From IMG/VR virus record IMGVR_UViG_3300032323_003623, positions 1 to 29,228 of that record: DNA of 29,228 nt; one strand, 5' to 3'. Positions 17,550 to 24,483 of this stretch are shown one piece after another. The stretch comes from a virus. The notes under the pieces were generated by a model. The model did not search any database, was not told where the DNA came from, and saw only the letters and a list, made by a program, of their open reading frames with translations. Position numbers and translations under genes: made by a program. Within the stretch, counting starts at the first letter, position 1. Every line of letters starts with the position of its first letter.

Positions 17550-17573
17550 TTTGATTAAAAACACTATAGAGAA

Positions 17574-17580
17574 ATATATA
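17574..17580 (+). promoter_or_regulatory. ATATATA box ahead of the first tail-tube gene
   Basis: GAAATATATAAAAT surrounds this box, nine bases before the ATG at 17590. The leader after it is nearly all A, typical for efficient Bacteroidota translation. Confidence 0.45.
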
Positions 17581-17589
17581 AAATAAAAA

Positions 17590-18162
17590 ATGGCAGGATT
17601 ACCACATTATACATCTTCTAAGGCGGCGGTTAATAAGTTCGAACCGGTTTTCATGAACCAATTCGAGGTATTAATCTCCCCTCCTGCTGCTGTAGTAGCT
17701 CCACAGGGAAACCCAAATAATGGAAACATTTTACTAGAGCATGTGAAGAGTATAGAAGGATTAGGAGTTGATCAGAACCCAGGAGAGACCTTTCAACAGT
17801 ACAAAAATGCTAAAAGGTATTATGCAGGGGCAAAACCTCAACAAACAGGATTTGATCTATCGATAAACTTCGAGGTCAATCTAGATGAAAACAATTCAAT
17901 GTACGTTTTCAAAACAATGAGACAATGGGCGGATCTAATTTATAATCCACTTACTGGGGCTCTTGGTCTTAAAAGAGACTATACTGGAACTATAGTAATA
18001 AGTGTTTTTAATAAAGCGGGAGATGTTCACAGAAGAATAACTTGTAAAGATTGTTTTATTATGAGCCCCTTATCTCAAATGGATCTAAACTATACAAATC
18101 AAAATTTATTTACCTTAAGAGTTCAGTGGGCAGTTGATTATTTTGATGACGTATTCTTATAA
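17590..18162 (+). CDS. Tail tube protein (gp19-like), copy 1
   Basis: The 190-residue protein has the size and layout of T4-type tail tube protein gp19, which stacks in rings to form the inner tube through which DNA passes. The FMNQFEVLISPP strand near the start, the RQWADLIYNPLTG segment (about 112-124) with the following strand TIVISVFN, and the closing DYFDDVFL are typical. The gene follows directly after the sheath, as in T4 (18 then 19). A second gene with the same N-terminus (MAGLPH) and the same segment order follows 12 bases later. Overlapping frames were not seen. Confidence 0.92.
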   Translation: MAGLPHYTSSKAAVNKFEPVFMNQFEVLISPPAAVVAPQGNPNNGNILLEHVKSIEGLGVDQNPGETFQQYKNAKRYYAGAKPQQTGFDLSINFEVNLDENNSMYVFKTMRQWADLIYNPLTGALGLKRDYTGTIVISVFNKAGDVHRRITCKDCFIMSPLSQMDLNYTNQNLFTLRVQWAVDYFDDVFL

Positions 18163-18174
18163 TAAAATTAAAAA

Positions 18175-18753
18175 ATGGCAGGATTACCACATTTTACTAG
18201 TGCAAAAGCGGCAGTAAGTCTATACGAACCGGTATACTTAAATCAATTTGAGGTTATAATTCAACCTCCCGCTGCGGTTTCTAACCCTGCAGGTAATGCT
18301 GGAAGAAGCTTATTGGTTGAAAATATCACACAAATATCAGGGCTAGAGGTTGACAAAACACCAAGCCCGGTAGAGCAATTTTACAAATTTGCAAGAAGAA
18401 GATATGCAGGTGCTGGGGTAGAACAAACGGGGGCTAAACTTAGAATTAACTTCCAAACCAATTTAGATGATAATAACTCCAATTATGTCTATAAAACATT
18501 AAGACAATGGTCAGATTTAGTTTATAATCCTTTGACCGGTGCAATGGGAATTAAATCTAATTATGCTGGAGGTGCTTATGTCCTAGTTAGCATTTTTAAT
18601 AAACAAGGAGATGTTTTTAGAAGAATGAAATTCTTAAACTGCTTTCCAACAAAACCTATTGATCCTATGCCTTTGAGCTACGAGAACGTTGGCTCATTAT
18701 ACCAAATAAGTGCAGAATTCAGAGCGGATTACTTCGAAGACGTGTTTAACTAA
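18175..18753 (+). CDS. Tail tube protein (gp19-like), copy 2
   Basis: The 192-residue protein is a clear paralogue of the preceding tube protein. It shares MAGLPH, LNQFEV, PPAAV, RQWSDLVYNPLTGA, SIFNKQGDV and the ending DYFEDVF. The two differ most in the region of about residues 37-75 and near the C-terminal third, where loops would face neighbouring rings or the sheath. It may alternate with the first copy, form the distal or proximal end of the tube (as gp54 does as an initiator in T4), or be a specialised cap. Its leader is A-rich with no separate ATATATA box, so it is probably co-transcribed with copy 1. A terminator follows at 18779-18808. Confidence 0.9.
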   Translation: MAGLPHFTSAKAAVSLYEPVYLNQFEVIIQPPAAVSNPAGNAGRSLLVENITQISGLEVDKTPSPVEQFYKFARRRYAGAGVEQTGAKLRINFQTNLDDNNSNYVYKTLRQWSDLVYNPLTGAMGIKSNYAGGAYVLVSIFNKQGDVFRRMKFLNCFPTKPIDPMPLSYENVGSLYQISAEFRADYFEDVFN

Positions 18754-18772
18754 TCTAAAATATTCAAGAAAG

Positions 18773-18779
18773 ATATATA
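18773..18779 (+). promoter_or_regulatory. ATATATA box abutting a terminator
   Basis: AAGATATATAAAAGG surrounds this box, which runs straight into the hairpin at 18779-18808. If it is a promoter, the first transcribed bases lie inside the terminator stem. Confidence 0.3.
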
Positions 18780-18808
18780 AAAGGCTTATCCTACCGGTAA
18801 GCCTTTTT
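18779..18808 (+). terminator. Rho-independent terminator after the tube genes
   Basis: AAAAGGCTTA at 18779-18788 pairs perfectly with TAAGCCTTTT at 18798-18807, followed by further T. It is a strong intrinsic terminator that ends the sheath-tube unit. Confidence 0.9.
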
Positions 18809-18855
18809 ATATGCCCAGCATCTAAGAAGCCACCACTATTAGCAAATGGACGAGA

Positions 18856-19110
18856 GTGATAGTAAAAACCATAAAAAAATTAAAAGAAAAAGAAAAAAGG
18901 TTAACCTTTTACAAAGATACATCTCTTATGTTAGCGATGTTCTTTCTCCCGCTTGGGTACGACGCCCTGTTCAAACTAATAATGGACCTGAGTGGTTCAT
19001 ATTGGGTTGCAGATGTAATCTTCTATTCAATTTCAGGATGTTTTTGGTTATCGTATATCTTGCTTACGAGGCATTTAAATAAAAATCCTAAATCTTCGTC
19101 TCGTTTTTGA
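18856..19110 (+). CDS. Small membrane protein, 84 aa
   Basis: The product has a basic N-terminus (about residues 1-25) and two hydrophobic segments, roughly 24-43 (SLMLAMFFLPLGYDALFKLI) and 50-71 (VADVIFYSISGCFWLSYILL), followed by a short polar tail. It therefore looks like a two-span inner membrane protein. The start is GTG at 18856. An overlapping frame from ATG 18846 to 19082 encodes an Arg/Lys-rich product without coherent structure, and I regard it as the shadow. A holin or holin-like role is possible for a small two-span protein in a late block, but no lysozyme or spanin gene is nearby, so the function stays open. Confidence 0.65.
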   Translation: MIVKTIKKLKEKEKRLTFYKDTSLMLAMFFLPLGYDALFKLIMDLSGSYWVADVIFYSISGCFWLSYILLTRHLNKNPKSSSRF

Positions 19111-19163
19111 ATTATATTTTATCCTAGATACTACAATTAAAGATAGATAAAATATAAAAAGTC

Positions 19164-20144
19164 ATGGATAATAATTTAGATCAAATCGCTTTAGAGCACC
19201 TAAGTAGAAAAGAACAAGAAAGTGGTCTTGACTATTCCGATCTACCAAAAGAAACACCTGCCATTAAATCCTTAGGGAAAGCATCTTACGTTGAAGAGCT
19301 AGCATCCGTACAAGGGATGGAATCCCCGTGGAAAAAACTTCCAATAGAAAATCTTCCATCCGGTGGATTTGGATATCCCCCAGGAATGGAAATGAGTATC
19401 AGATCAGCGGAGGTTGGTGAAATCAGACATTTTTCTACCATAGACGAAAATGATCCAATAAATATTGACGATAAAATTAATCATATAATTTCTAAGTGCT
19501 GTAATCTTAAATGGACAGAGGGGACTTTAAATTATATGGACATCTATCAAGAGGATCGGTTTTATCTATTTATGGCGATAAGGGACTTAACCTTTGTTAA
19601 GGGCGAAAATAGAATTTTTATCCCGGTTAAAAAAGATTGTACTAAAGGAGATTGCCCTATACCATCAGATATAGAATTAACATCAGGAATCTTATCCTCT
19701 TTTAAATTAGATCCTAAAATCATTAAATTTTATGATAACGAAAACGGATATTTTAATTTAGTTCCAAAAAATGGAGATCCCGCTATCCAGTTGTTTATCC
19801 CAACTATTGGGGTTTCTACTAAAATCAGAAAAATCATAAAAGATAAGGCAAGAAGCGGGAAAAAATACGATCAGACTTTTGCTAAGATTTCTCCATATTT
19901 GATTCCAAATTGGAGGGATCTTGATGAAAAAGCATACGATGAGTATGAATTTAATTCTAAAAATTGGACATACACACAATTCGTTTTAGCTGATAGCATA
20001 TCAGAACAGATAACTTTCGCAACAAAGAACACACTAGAAATAACTTGCAGTAAATGCAGTGCCGAGGTCACTGCTCCCATTCGATTTCGCGGAGGAATCA
20101 GATCCCTTTACATTATTTCAGATATCTTTGGACAATTACTTTGA
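19164..20144 (+). CDS. Baseplate hub protein (gp26-like family)
   Basis: The 326-residue protein fits the T4-type baseplate family that includes gp26. It has LPSGGFGYPPGMEM (about 65-77) followed by a REV-like helix region (RSAEVGEIRHFS), the IDDKINHIISKCC helix (about 101-113), a DRFYLFMAIR helix, and near the end a CSKC pair (295-298) before a short Arg/Gly-rich tail. In T4, gp26 acts in assembly of the central hub. The next gene resembles gp51, so the 26-51 order of T4 is kept. Cys159 and Cys164 may pair with the distal CxxC to bind zinc. A TATAAAAA stretch lies just before the ATG. Confidence 0.75.
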   Translation: MDNNLDQIALEHLSRKEQESGLDYSDLPKETPAIKSLGKASYVEELASVQGMESPWKKLPIENLPSGGFGYPPGMEMSIRSAEVGEIRHFSTIDENDPINIDDKINHIISKCCNLKWTEGTLNYMDIYQEDRFYLFMAIRDLTFVKGENRIFIPVKKDCTKGDCPIPSDIELTSGILSSFKLDPKIIKFYDNENGYFNLVPKNGDPAIQLFIPTIGVSTKIRKIIKDKARSGKKYDQTFAKISPYLIPNWRDLDEKAYDEYEFNSKNWTYTQFVLADSISEQITFATKNTLEITCSKCSAEVTAPIRFRGGIRSLYIISDIFGQLL

Positions 20145-20322
20145 AATTAAGCTCAAGTTTGCAAAAGACCATAACATTTCATTCTCTGAGCTAGAAAAAC
20201 TTCCTTATTTCGAATATCAAATTCTCCTAGAAAAACTCAATAAAGAGATCGAGGAGAAAAATAAAAAGATAATGAAGGAGAAAGACGGTATGGTTCCCCT
20301 ATTTAATTTAGGTAACTCCTAG
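20128..20322 (+). CDS. Baseplate hub assembly protein (gp51-like)
   Basis: The frame is open from GTG 20059 but the likely start is TTG at 20128, giving about 64 residues beginning with Met-Asp-Asn-Tyr-Phe-Glu. The upstream 23 codons lie entirely inside the gp26-like gene and read as an unstructured shadow. The protein is a small helical one (YFEIKLKFAKDHNISF, then LPYFEYQILLEKLNKE), with a Lys/Glu-rich middle and a short VPLFNLG end. This matches small T4-type hub catalyst gp51 in size, helical character and position directly behind gene 26. The start overlaps the gp26-like stop by 17 bases, which suggests coupled translation. Confidence 0.65.
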   Translation: MDNYFEIKLKFAKDHNISFSELEKLPYFEYQILLEKLNKEIEEKNKKIMKEKDGMVPLFNLGNS

Positions 20323-20331
20323 TCCCCTTTA

Positions 20332-20338
20332 ATATATA
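20332..20338 (+). promoter_or_regulatory. ATATATA box ahead of the Pro/Ala-rich gene
   Basis: TTAATATATACAGG surrounds this box, 19 bases before the TTG start at 20358. Confidence 0.4.
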
Positions 20339-20357
20339 CAGGAAATAAGTTCCAATT

Positions 20358-21830
20358 TTGGCAGATTCATTAGAAACAGAACAAGGTAGGTTTGAATACT
20401 ACAAGAAAAAGCTCGAGGAAGAAAAAGCTAGTGTCCCTCAATTAACCGAGGCTTCTCCCAAAGCTGTAGAGTTAGCAATGCATGAGGCAAATGGTGACAT
20501 ATTTCCGCCTATGGGTTTTATAAATTTTAATAAAGTTCCAGAAGGTGTAGACCCGGAAAAATTTATAGGATATAAGGTCGATGATATTCTTAGAGGAACA
20601 GTCAAGTACCTCGAAGATTTAGGAGAACAACCGCCAAGATATTTGAGTGGATGGGGTATTGCAAATCTTCCTGTTTTTAAAGATTCTGAAGCAGCTAAAA
20701 ATCTGGCTACAATAACTAAAACGGATTATAGCAAGATCTCACAGGAAATTTATAATCTAGAAGACGGGGATGAAGCTGATTTCAATAATCCTGCGATGGA
20801 AAAATTGAACTCTAAGGATCTTCAGGATCTTTTAGATTCGACTATGCTAAATTTTCTTAAGGAAATTGGGGTTAAAAGATCAGGGGGTGGTGTGTCTAAT
20901 GATGATTTTATTCTAGAGAAATCACAAACAATTTATGATTTTTTGGGTAAAGCAAATACCCCACCGCAGCCGGAAGCCGTTCCTGCTCCTACGCCGGATA
21001 TTGTACAACCAGCTGAAATAAAAGAAAATACTCCGCCAAAAGTTACAGAGGCAGAGAAAATGGAACCGATTCCAGTCTCACCTGCTCCTGCTGCTCCAGC
21101 TATTCCAGTATCTCCCCCTGCTGCACCACAGAATACCCCTGGATCTATAGCAGTATCCCAGCAGCAAGACGTAAAAGTTAATATAGTAGAAAAAGCTCAG
21201 CCTCCTATAGAGCCAGCAAGACAAGAAGTAAATGCTCAGGAGAATGTAACGATAACAGAGACTACTAATACAGCAGCAGAATCTCTTAGTGAAACGTCAC
21301 CAGGCGTGAGCACACCTTTATTAGATATTTTGGGGGCTAGTTCAGGAATGAAGAGCGAGGATATCGCTAAAATGTTTCAGGAAGAAGGAGGCATGGAAAA
21401 ATTGCAACAGGGATTGGATCTTTCCTTTCCAGGTGCCCCGGAAAATGTAGAAGCACAAATTACAGCAGCGGTTAATCAAACTACAGGTGCTGCAAAAATA
21501 GAAACACCTTCCACTGCACAGGCTGCAATAAAAAGGTCAGAGCCTGCTAAAATGGCAGAGCCGGTAGAGCCTGCTCCGCCACCTGCTGCTCCGGCGGTAC
21601 AGCAAGAAGTTGTTGCTCCTACTAAGCAAGAGGATACCCAGATAAACACAGCAACGACAGAGGCTGAAGCGAAATCAAAAGAAATCACTCCCGAACAGGA
21701 ACCTAATTCTCCGGGGGATAATAAAGATCAGGTACAGACCAATGATGAGTTACTCAAAGTCATGAGGGATGTTTTGAAGGCATTGCAGGGTCCTTTAATA
21801 GTTACTGACGGAAAACAATACTTTTCCTAA
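20358..21830 (+). CDS. Pro/Ala/Glu-rich virion-block protein, 490 aa
   Basis: The start is TTG at 20358; it gives MADS, like the MA starts of several neighbours. Residues 1-200 look folded and mostly helical (for example FEYYKKKLEEEKASV and DLQDLLDSTMLNFLKEIG). Residues about 205-445 are low-complexity, rich in Pro, Ala, Glu, Thr and Gln with PAPAAPAIP-like stretches, and must be disordered. The last 30 residues form a helix (NDELLKVMRDVLKALQG) and a short strand end. I do not recognise it; T4 has hub gene 27 in this position but no gp27 features are visible. A flexible linker between two ordered ends would suit a scaffold, tether or length-setting role in the hub, but this is inference. Confidence 0.65.
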   Translation: MADSLETEQGRFEYYKKKLEEEKASVPQLTEASPKAVELAMHEANGDIFPPMGFINFNKVPEGVDPEKFIGYKVDDILRGTVKYLEDLGEQPPRYLSGWGIANLPVFKDSEAAKNLATITKTDYSKISQEIYNLEDGDEADFNNPAMEKLNSKDLQDLLDSTMLNFLKEIGVKRSGGGVSNDDFILEKSQTIYDFLGKANTPPQPEAVPAPTPDIVQPAEIKENTPPKVTEAEKMEPIPVSPAPAAPAIPVSPPAAPQNTPGSIAVSQQQDVKVNIVEKAQPPIEPARQEVNAQENVTITETTNTAAESLSETSPGVSTPLLDILGASSGMKSEDIAKMFQEEGGMEKLQQGLDLSFPGAPENVEAQITAAVNQTTGAAKIETPSTAQAAIKRSEPAKMAEPVEPAPPPAAPAVQQEVVAPTKQEDTQINTATTEAEAKSKEITPEQEPNSPGDNKDQVQTNDELLKVMRDVLKALQGPLIVTDGKQYFS

Positions 21831-21860
21831 TTACGTTTTTTTATTTCGAAACTTTTCTTG

Positions 21861-21872
21861 TATATTTGTGTA
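21861..21872 (+). promoter_or_regulatory. Host-type promoter -7 box (TATATTTG)
   Basis: TATATTTGTGTA is identical to 284-295. It lies 15 bases before the ATG at 21888. A small GGAAAA/TTTTCC stem (21810-21827) and a T-run at 21836-21843 upstream may terminate the virion transcript. Together they suggest a switch from the virion unit to a unit read by the host polymerase. Confidence 0.5.
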
Positions 21873-21887
21873 GTATACTAAAAGGAG

Positions 21888-22136
21888 ATGGCGCAAATAA
21901 AAAAAATCTACACAGTTACAGAAGATTTAAGAAAAATCATCTCCGATTTTTTAGAAAGTCCCTTTGATAATACAAAGGAATCGATCGAATTGATTAAAAG
22001 TAAAGAGTCATTTACTGAAGACGAAATAAATCAAATTATTAATCTTCTTGGTAAGTTTCCCGCTTATTTAGTTTACCCCATAATAGATTCATTTAAAGGA
22101 AACTTAAAAATAGAAGAAATTGAGCAACCAGAATAA
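21888..22136 (+). CDS. Small hypothetical protein, 82 aa
   Basis: No family is recognised. The protein is helical and acidic (EDLRKIISDFLES, then FTEDEINQIINLLGKF), with no membrane segment. It follows a host-type TATATTTG box and begins the unit that contains the deaminase and sigma genes. AAAGGAG touches the ATG at 21888 too closely to act as a Shine-Dalgarno sequence. The dCMP deaminase frame starts at TTG 22120, overlapping its last 17 bases. Confidence 0.65.
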   Translation: MAQIKKIYTVTEDLRKIISDFLESPFDNTKESIELIKSKESFTEDEINQIINLLGKFPAYLVYPIIDSFKGNLKIEEIEQPE

Positions 22137-22590
22137 CTACGCTAGGCACACTGAGGATAATTGTCCAGATTTAAAACAATTCAATCTGGATGTTGTATAT
22201 CTAAAAATGGCAAGGGAATGGTCTAAGAATTCTCATTGTAAAAGAAGTCAGGTAGGATGTTTGGTAGTTAAAAATAAAACTATAATTTCTGATGGATATA
22301 ATGGAACACCAACCGGATTTCCTAATATTTGCGAGGATCTAGAAAATAACACATTAGCATCAGTTCTTCATGCGGAAGCTAATGCTATTACTAAACTAGC
22401 AATGAATACTGTTTCATCACACGGGAGTACTATGTACGTTACTCTTTCTCCTTGTTTTGAATGTTCCAAATTAATTATACAATCAGGAATTAAAAGAATA
22501 GTATTTTCTGAATTTTATAGAAAAATTGAATCACTAGATCTGCTTTCACAAGCGGGTATAGAAATTGTTTATATTAACTTACAACCCTAA
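22120..22590 (+). CDS. dCMP deaminase
   Basis: The 156-residue enzyme is of the zinc-dependent cytidine/deoxycytidylate deaminase superfamily and would convert dCMP to dUMP for dTMP synthesis. The zinc site is complete: HAE (84-86, with Glu86 as the proton shuttle) and PCFEC (111-115). The N-terminal SQVGCLVV strand and the GYNGTPTGFPN loop (59-69) are characteristic of dCMP deaminases rather than cytidine or tRNA deaminases. Phage enzymes of this type are often allosteric with dCTP/dTTP. The start is TTG 22120, overlapping the preceding gene; a later start would leave out only weakly conserved residues. It precedes the sigma gene by 12 bases. Confidence 0.9.
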   Translation: MSNQNNYARHTEDNCPDLKQFNLDVVYLKMAREWSKNSHCKRSQVGCLVVKNKTIISDGYNGTPTGFPNICEDLENNTLASVLHAEANAITKLAMNTVSSHGSTMYVTLSPCFECSKLIIQSGIKRIVFSEFYRKIESLDLLSQAGIEIVYINLQP

Positions 22591-22602
22591 ACCAAATTAG
22601 CC

Positions 22603-23226
22603 ATGGCAAAAAGCATCCAGGAATTAGCAGAGAAATTTTTAGAGACCTCGCAAGAAAAAGATTTTAAATCACTTTATGACAGAATTAAGCCTGGATTGCT
22701 TAACCACTGTAAATCAATTTTAATTGATGAGGAGGTTGCACAGGATGCTGTTTCTAAAACGTTTGAAAAAATATGGGTTAAAGTTGCTCAGTATGATCCG
22801 GCAAGGGGAAATTTTTCTACATGGGCATACAACATAGCAAGAAATGAATCTTTATTAATCAAGAAAAATTCTAAAAAATTCACTCCTTTAGTTTATGAGT
22901 CCGTTGAACTTGACGGAAGGGACTACGATGAATTTATTCCTCTTTCCCACATTACACCAGAAGATATTTTTGCAGAACCTGAGTGGGAGATAAATAATCA
23001 GGAAGGGGATTTTGATGATTTGTATGAGGTTGTTCTTGAAAAAATGAGACATCTTCCTGCAATCTACAAGGATATTCTTATGGACCGAGAAATTCATAAA
23101 ATGAAATATCAGGACATTGCAGACAAGTATGATATGAAAAAGCGCGCGGTTGCAACAAGAATAAGAAGAGCAAGAATTAAAATCAGAGAAATGTTTCCTG
23201 GTATTAAATTAAATTTTATAGATTAA
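22603..23226 (+). CDS. ECF-type RNA polymerase sigma factor
   Basis: The 207-residue protein has both parts of an extracytoplasmic-function sigma factor. Region 2 (about 21-90) shows EEVAQDAVSKTFEKIW and then NFSTWAYNIARNE, the part that contacts core polymerase and melts the -10 region. Region 4 (about 140-196) has LPAIYKDILMDREI followed by a helix-turn-helix (MKYQDIADKYDMKKRAVATRI) and a basic recognition helix end. The linker between (about 92-138) is acidic. In T4 the late sigma gp55 lacks a normal region 4; this protein has one, so promoters it reads should have a -35 region as well. It is the natural candidate for reading the ATATATA boxes in this window, but that link is inference. 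Confidence 0.88.
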   Translation: MAKSIQELAEKFLETSQEKDFKSLYDRIKPGLLNHCKSILIDEEVAQDAVSKTFEKIWVKVAQYDPARGNFSTWAYNIARNESLLIKKNSKKFTPLVYESVELDGRDYDEFIPLSHITPEDIFAEPEWEINNQEGDFDDLYEVVLEKMRHLPAIYKDILMDREIHKMKYQDIADKYDMKKRAVATRIRRARIKIREMFPGIKLNFID

Positions 23227-23227
23227 T

Positions 23228-23689
23228 ATGATTTCAAACACTTTTAAAATTTTCGGGGTCATTCAAGATATTAGAAATTATTTTTTTCTAAGGAGAATAA
23301 TCAAAAGGGAGATGATGAATTCCCCGCTTTGGTCCAAAAACAATCTTAGGGTAGATTGGATAGGCAGAATCTATACTGTTATGAATCTTCCACCAGAGGT
23401 TACTATGGCACCGGATCTTCCGAAAGAGCTCTGGCCAGCATATTTGGTTGATCAGTCCAAGGGATTAAACGAGTATTTAACATCCCTTAATTTACATGAG
23501 ATTATAATACCTGAATATAAGGAAATCCCAGAATCTACCTCTTATTTGTTAGTTTATTATCCATACTTTAGAAATCTTACCCTGTGGTGGATTATTTCAA
23601 GAACTATTTTTTGGAGTAGCGCTATAATAATAGAAACAAAAACCCATTGGATATCAAGCGGGTTTAATTGGATAATATCATTTTTTTAA
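23228..23689 (+). CDS. Hypothetical protein, 153 aa
   Basis: I do not recognise this protein. It has a basic helical N-terminus (about 15-30), a VDWIGRIYTVMNLPPE segment (about 43-58), a central Pro/Leu-rich part with LNEYLTSLNLHEIIIP, and a strongly hydrophobic, Trp/Ile/Phe-rich C-terminus (about 105-153). The end could be one or two membrane-associated segments or the buried core of a virion protein. The start is ATG 23228, one base after the sigma stop, and the stop abuts the TTG of the next gene. Its place in the sigma-nuclease run suggests co-expression with them. Confidence 0.7.
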   Translation: MISNTFKIFGVIQDIRNYFFLRRIIKREMMNSPLWSKNNLRVDWIGRIYTVMNLPPEVTMAPDLPKELWPAYLVDQSKGLNEYLTSLNLHEIIIPEYKEIPESTSYLLVYYPYFRNLTLWWIISRTIFWSSAIIIETKTHWISSGFNWIISFF

Positions 23690-24436
23690 TTGGAATCAGA
23701 AGAAATTGTAAGAGAAAGCCACCCGTGGGGTAGAGCGTACGTTGTAACTAGATTGGACGGCACCAAGCTGATTTTTCCATCGGTCACCACTGTTTTAAAG
23801 CTCATTACTGAGCCTAAATTCAAACCATTAAGAGAAAAGTTCGGAGAAGCAAGATGGCAAAAAATACTCGATGATGCATCATTTAGGGGAACTGTTATGC
23901 ATAATATGCTTGAGCATTTTCTTTTAGAGTATGCAGAATCCAGATCAGTAGAAAAGAGCTTAACCATTGCACAGGATATAGCAAAAGATGAAGAGGTAAG
24001 TTCGCCAGACAAGTTACCACTGATTAAAAGGGGAAGGGACCTCTTTTGGAATTTTTACCACGAGGAATTTTGGGGAGGAATAAAGAAAGTATTACATAAT
24101 GAGCTTTTTTTGTGGACCGATTTTAGAGGTGGTTGGGCAGGTGCAACTGACTTTATTTATTTAGACCTTAATGATTTAACGGTTGTAATAGATTTTAAGT
24201 CATCGAGTTCTCCAAAAGACGAGGAAGATATTTTATCATATAAATGTCAGATATCTGCCTATATGTTTGCTTATGCTGAAAGATATGGGGTAATTCCAGA
24301 TAGAGGAGAAATATGGATAGCAAATGAGAAGGATTCAAAACTACAAAGATTTGTAGTTACGAAAGATGAGTTTAAAATATACCTCAGAAAATTCTTAGAA
24401 TTGCTTGCCGAATTCAGGGAAATAAACGGGATTTAG
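23690..24436 (+). CDS. RecB/Cas4-like PD-(D/E)XK exonuclease
   Basis: The 248-residue protein has the motif series of small RecB-type nucleases: an N-terminal PSVTTVLKLI segment (30-39), the GTVMHNMLEHF helix (67-77) with His71 and Glu75, then GATDFIYLD (151-159, Asp154), VIDFKSS (166-172, with Asp168 and Lys170) and a helix with Gln187 and Tyr191 (QISAYMFAY). This would be a metal-dependent DNA exonuclease or endonuclease, acting in host DNA breakdown, recombination or repair. The start is TTG 23690, directly after the preceding stop with no gap. An antisense frame at 23686-24012 is a shadow. Confidence 0.85.
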   Translation: MESEEIVRESHPWGRAYVVTRLDGTKLIFPSVTTVLKLITEPKFKPLREKFGEARWQKILDDASFRGTVMHNMLEHFLLEYAESRSVEKSLTIAQDIAKDEEVSSPDKLPLIKRGRDLFWNFYHEEFWGGIKKVLHNELFLWTDFRGGWAGATDFIYLDLNDLTVVIDFKSSSSPKDEEDILSYKCQISAYMFAYAERYGVIPDRGEIWIANEKDSKLQRFVVTKDEFKIYLRKFLELLAEFREINGI

Positions 24437-24464
24437 TGAAACTTAACCCCCGTAAAAACTAAAA

Positions 24465-24472
24465 TATAAATA
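24465..24472 (+). promoter_or_regulatory. TATAAATA box (T4-late-like)
   Basis: TATAAATA, identical to the T4 late promoter core, lies 11 bases before the ATG at 24484. In such AT-rich DNA a single match can arise by chance. Confidence 0.3.
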
Positions 24473-24483
24473 AAATTAAAAAC

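Noticed and set aside
18846-19082. Plus-strand frame from ATG 18846 overlapping the membrane-protein gene
   Set aside because: Its product is Arg/Lys-rich with no coherent fold, while the other frame (18856-19110) gives two clean membrane segments.
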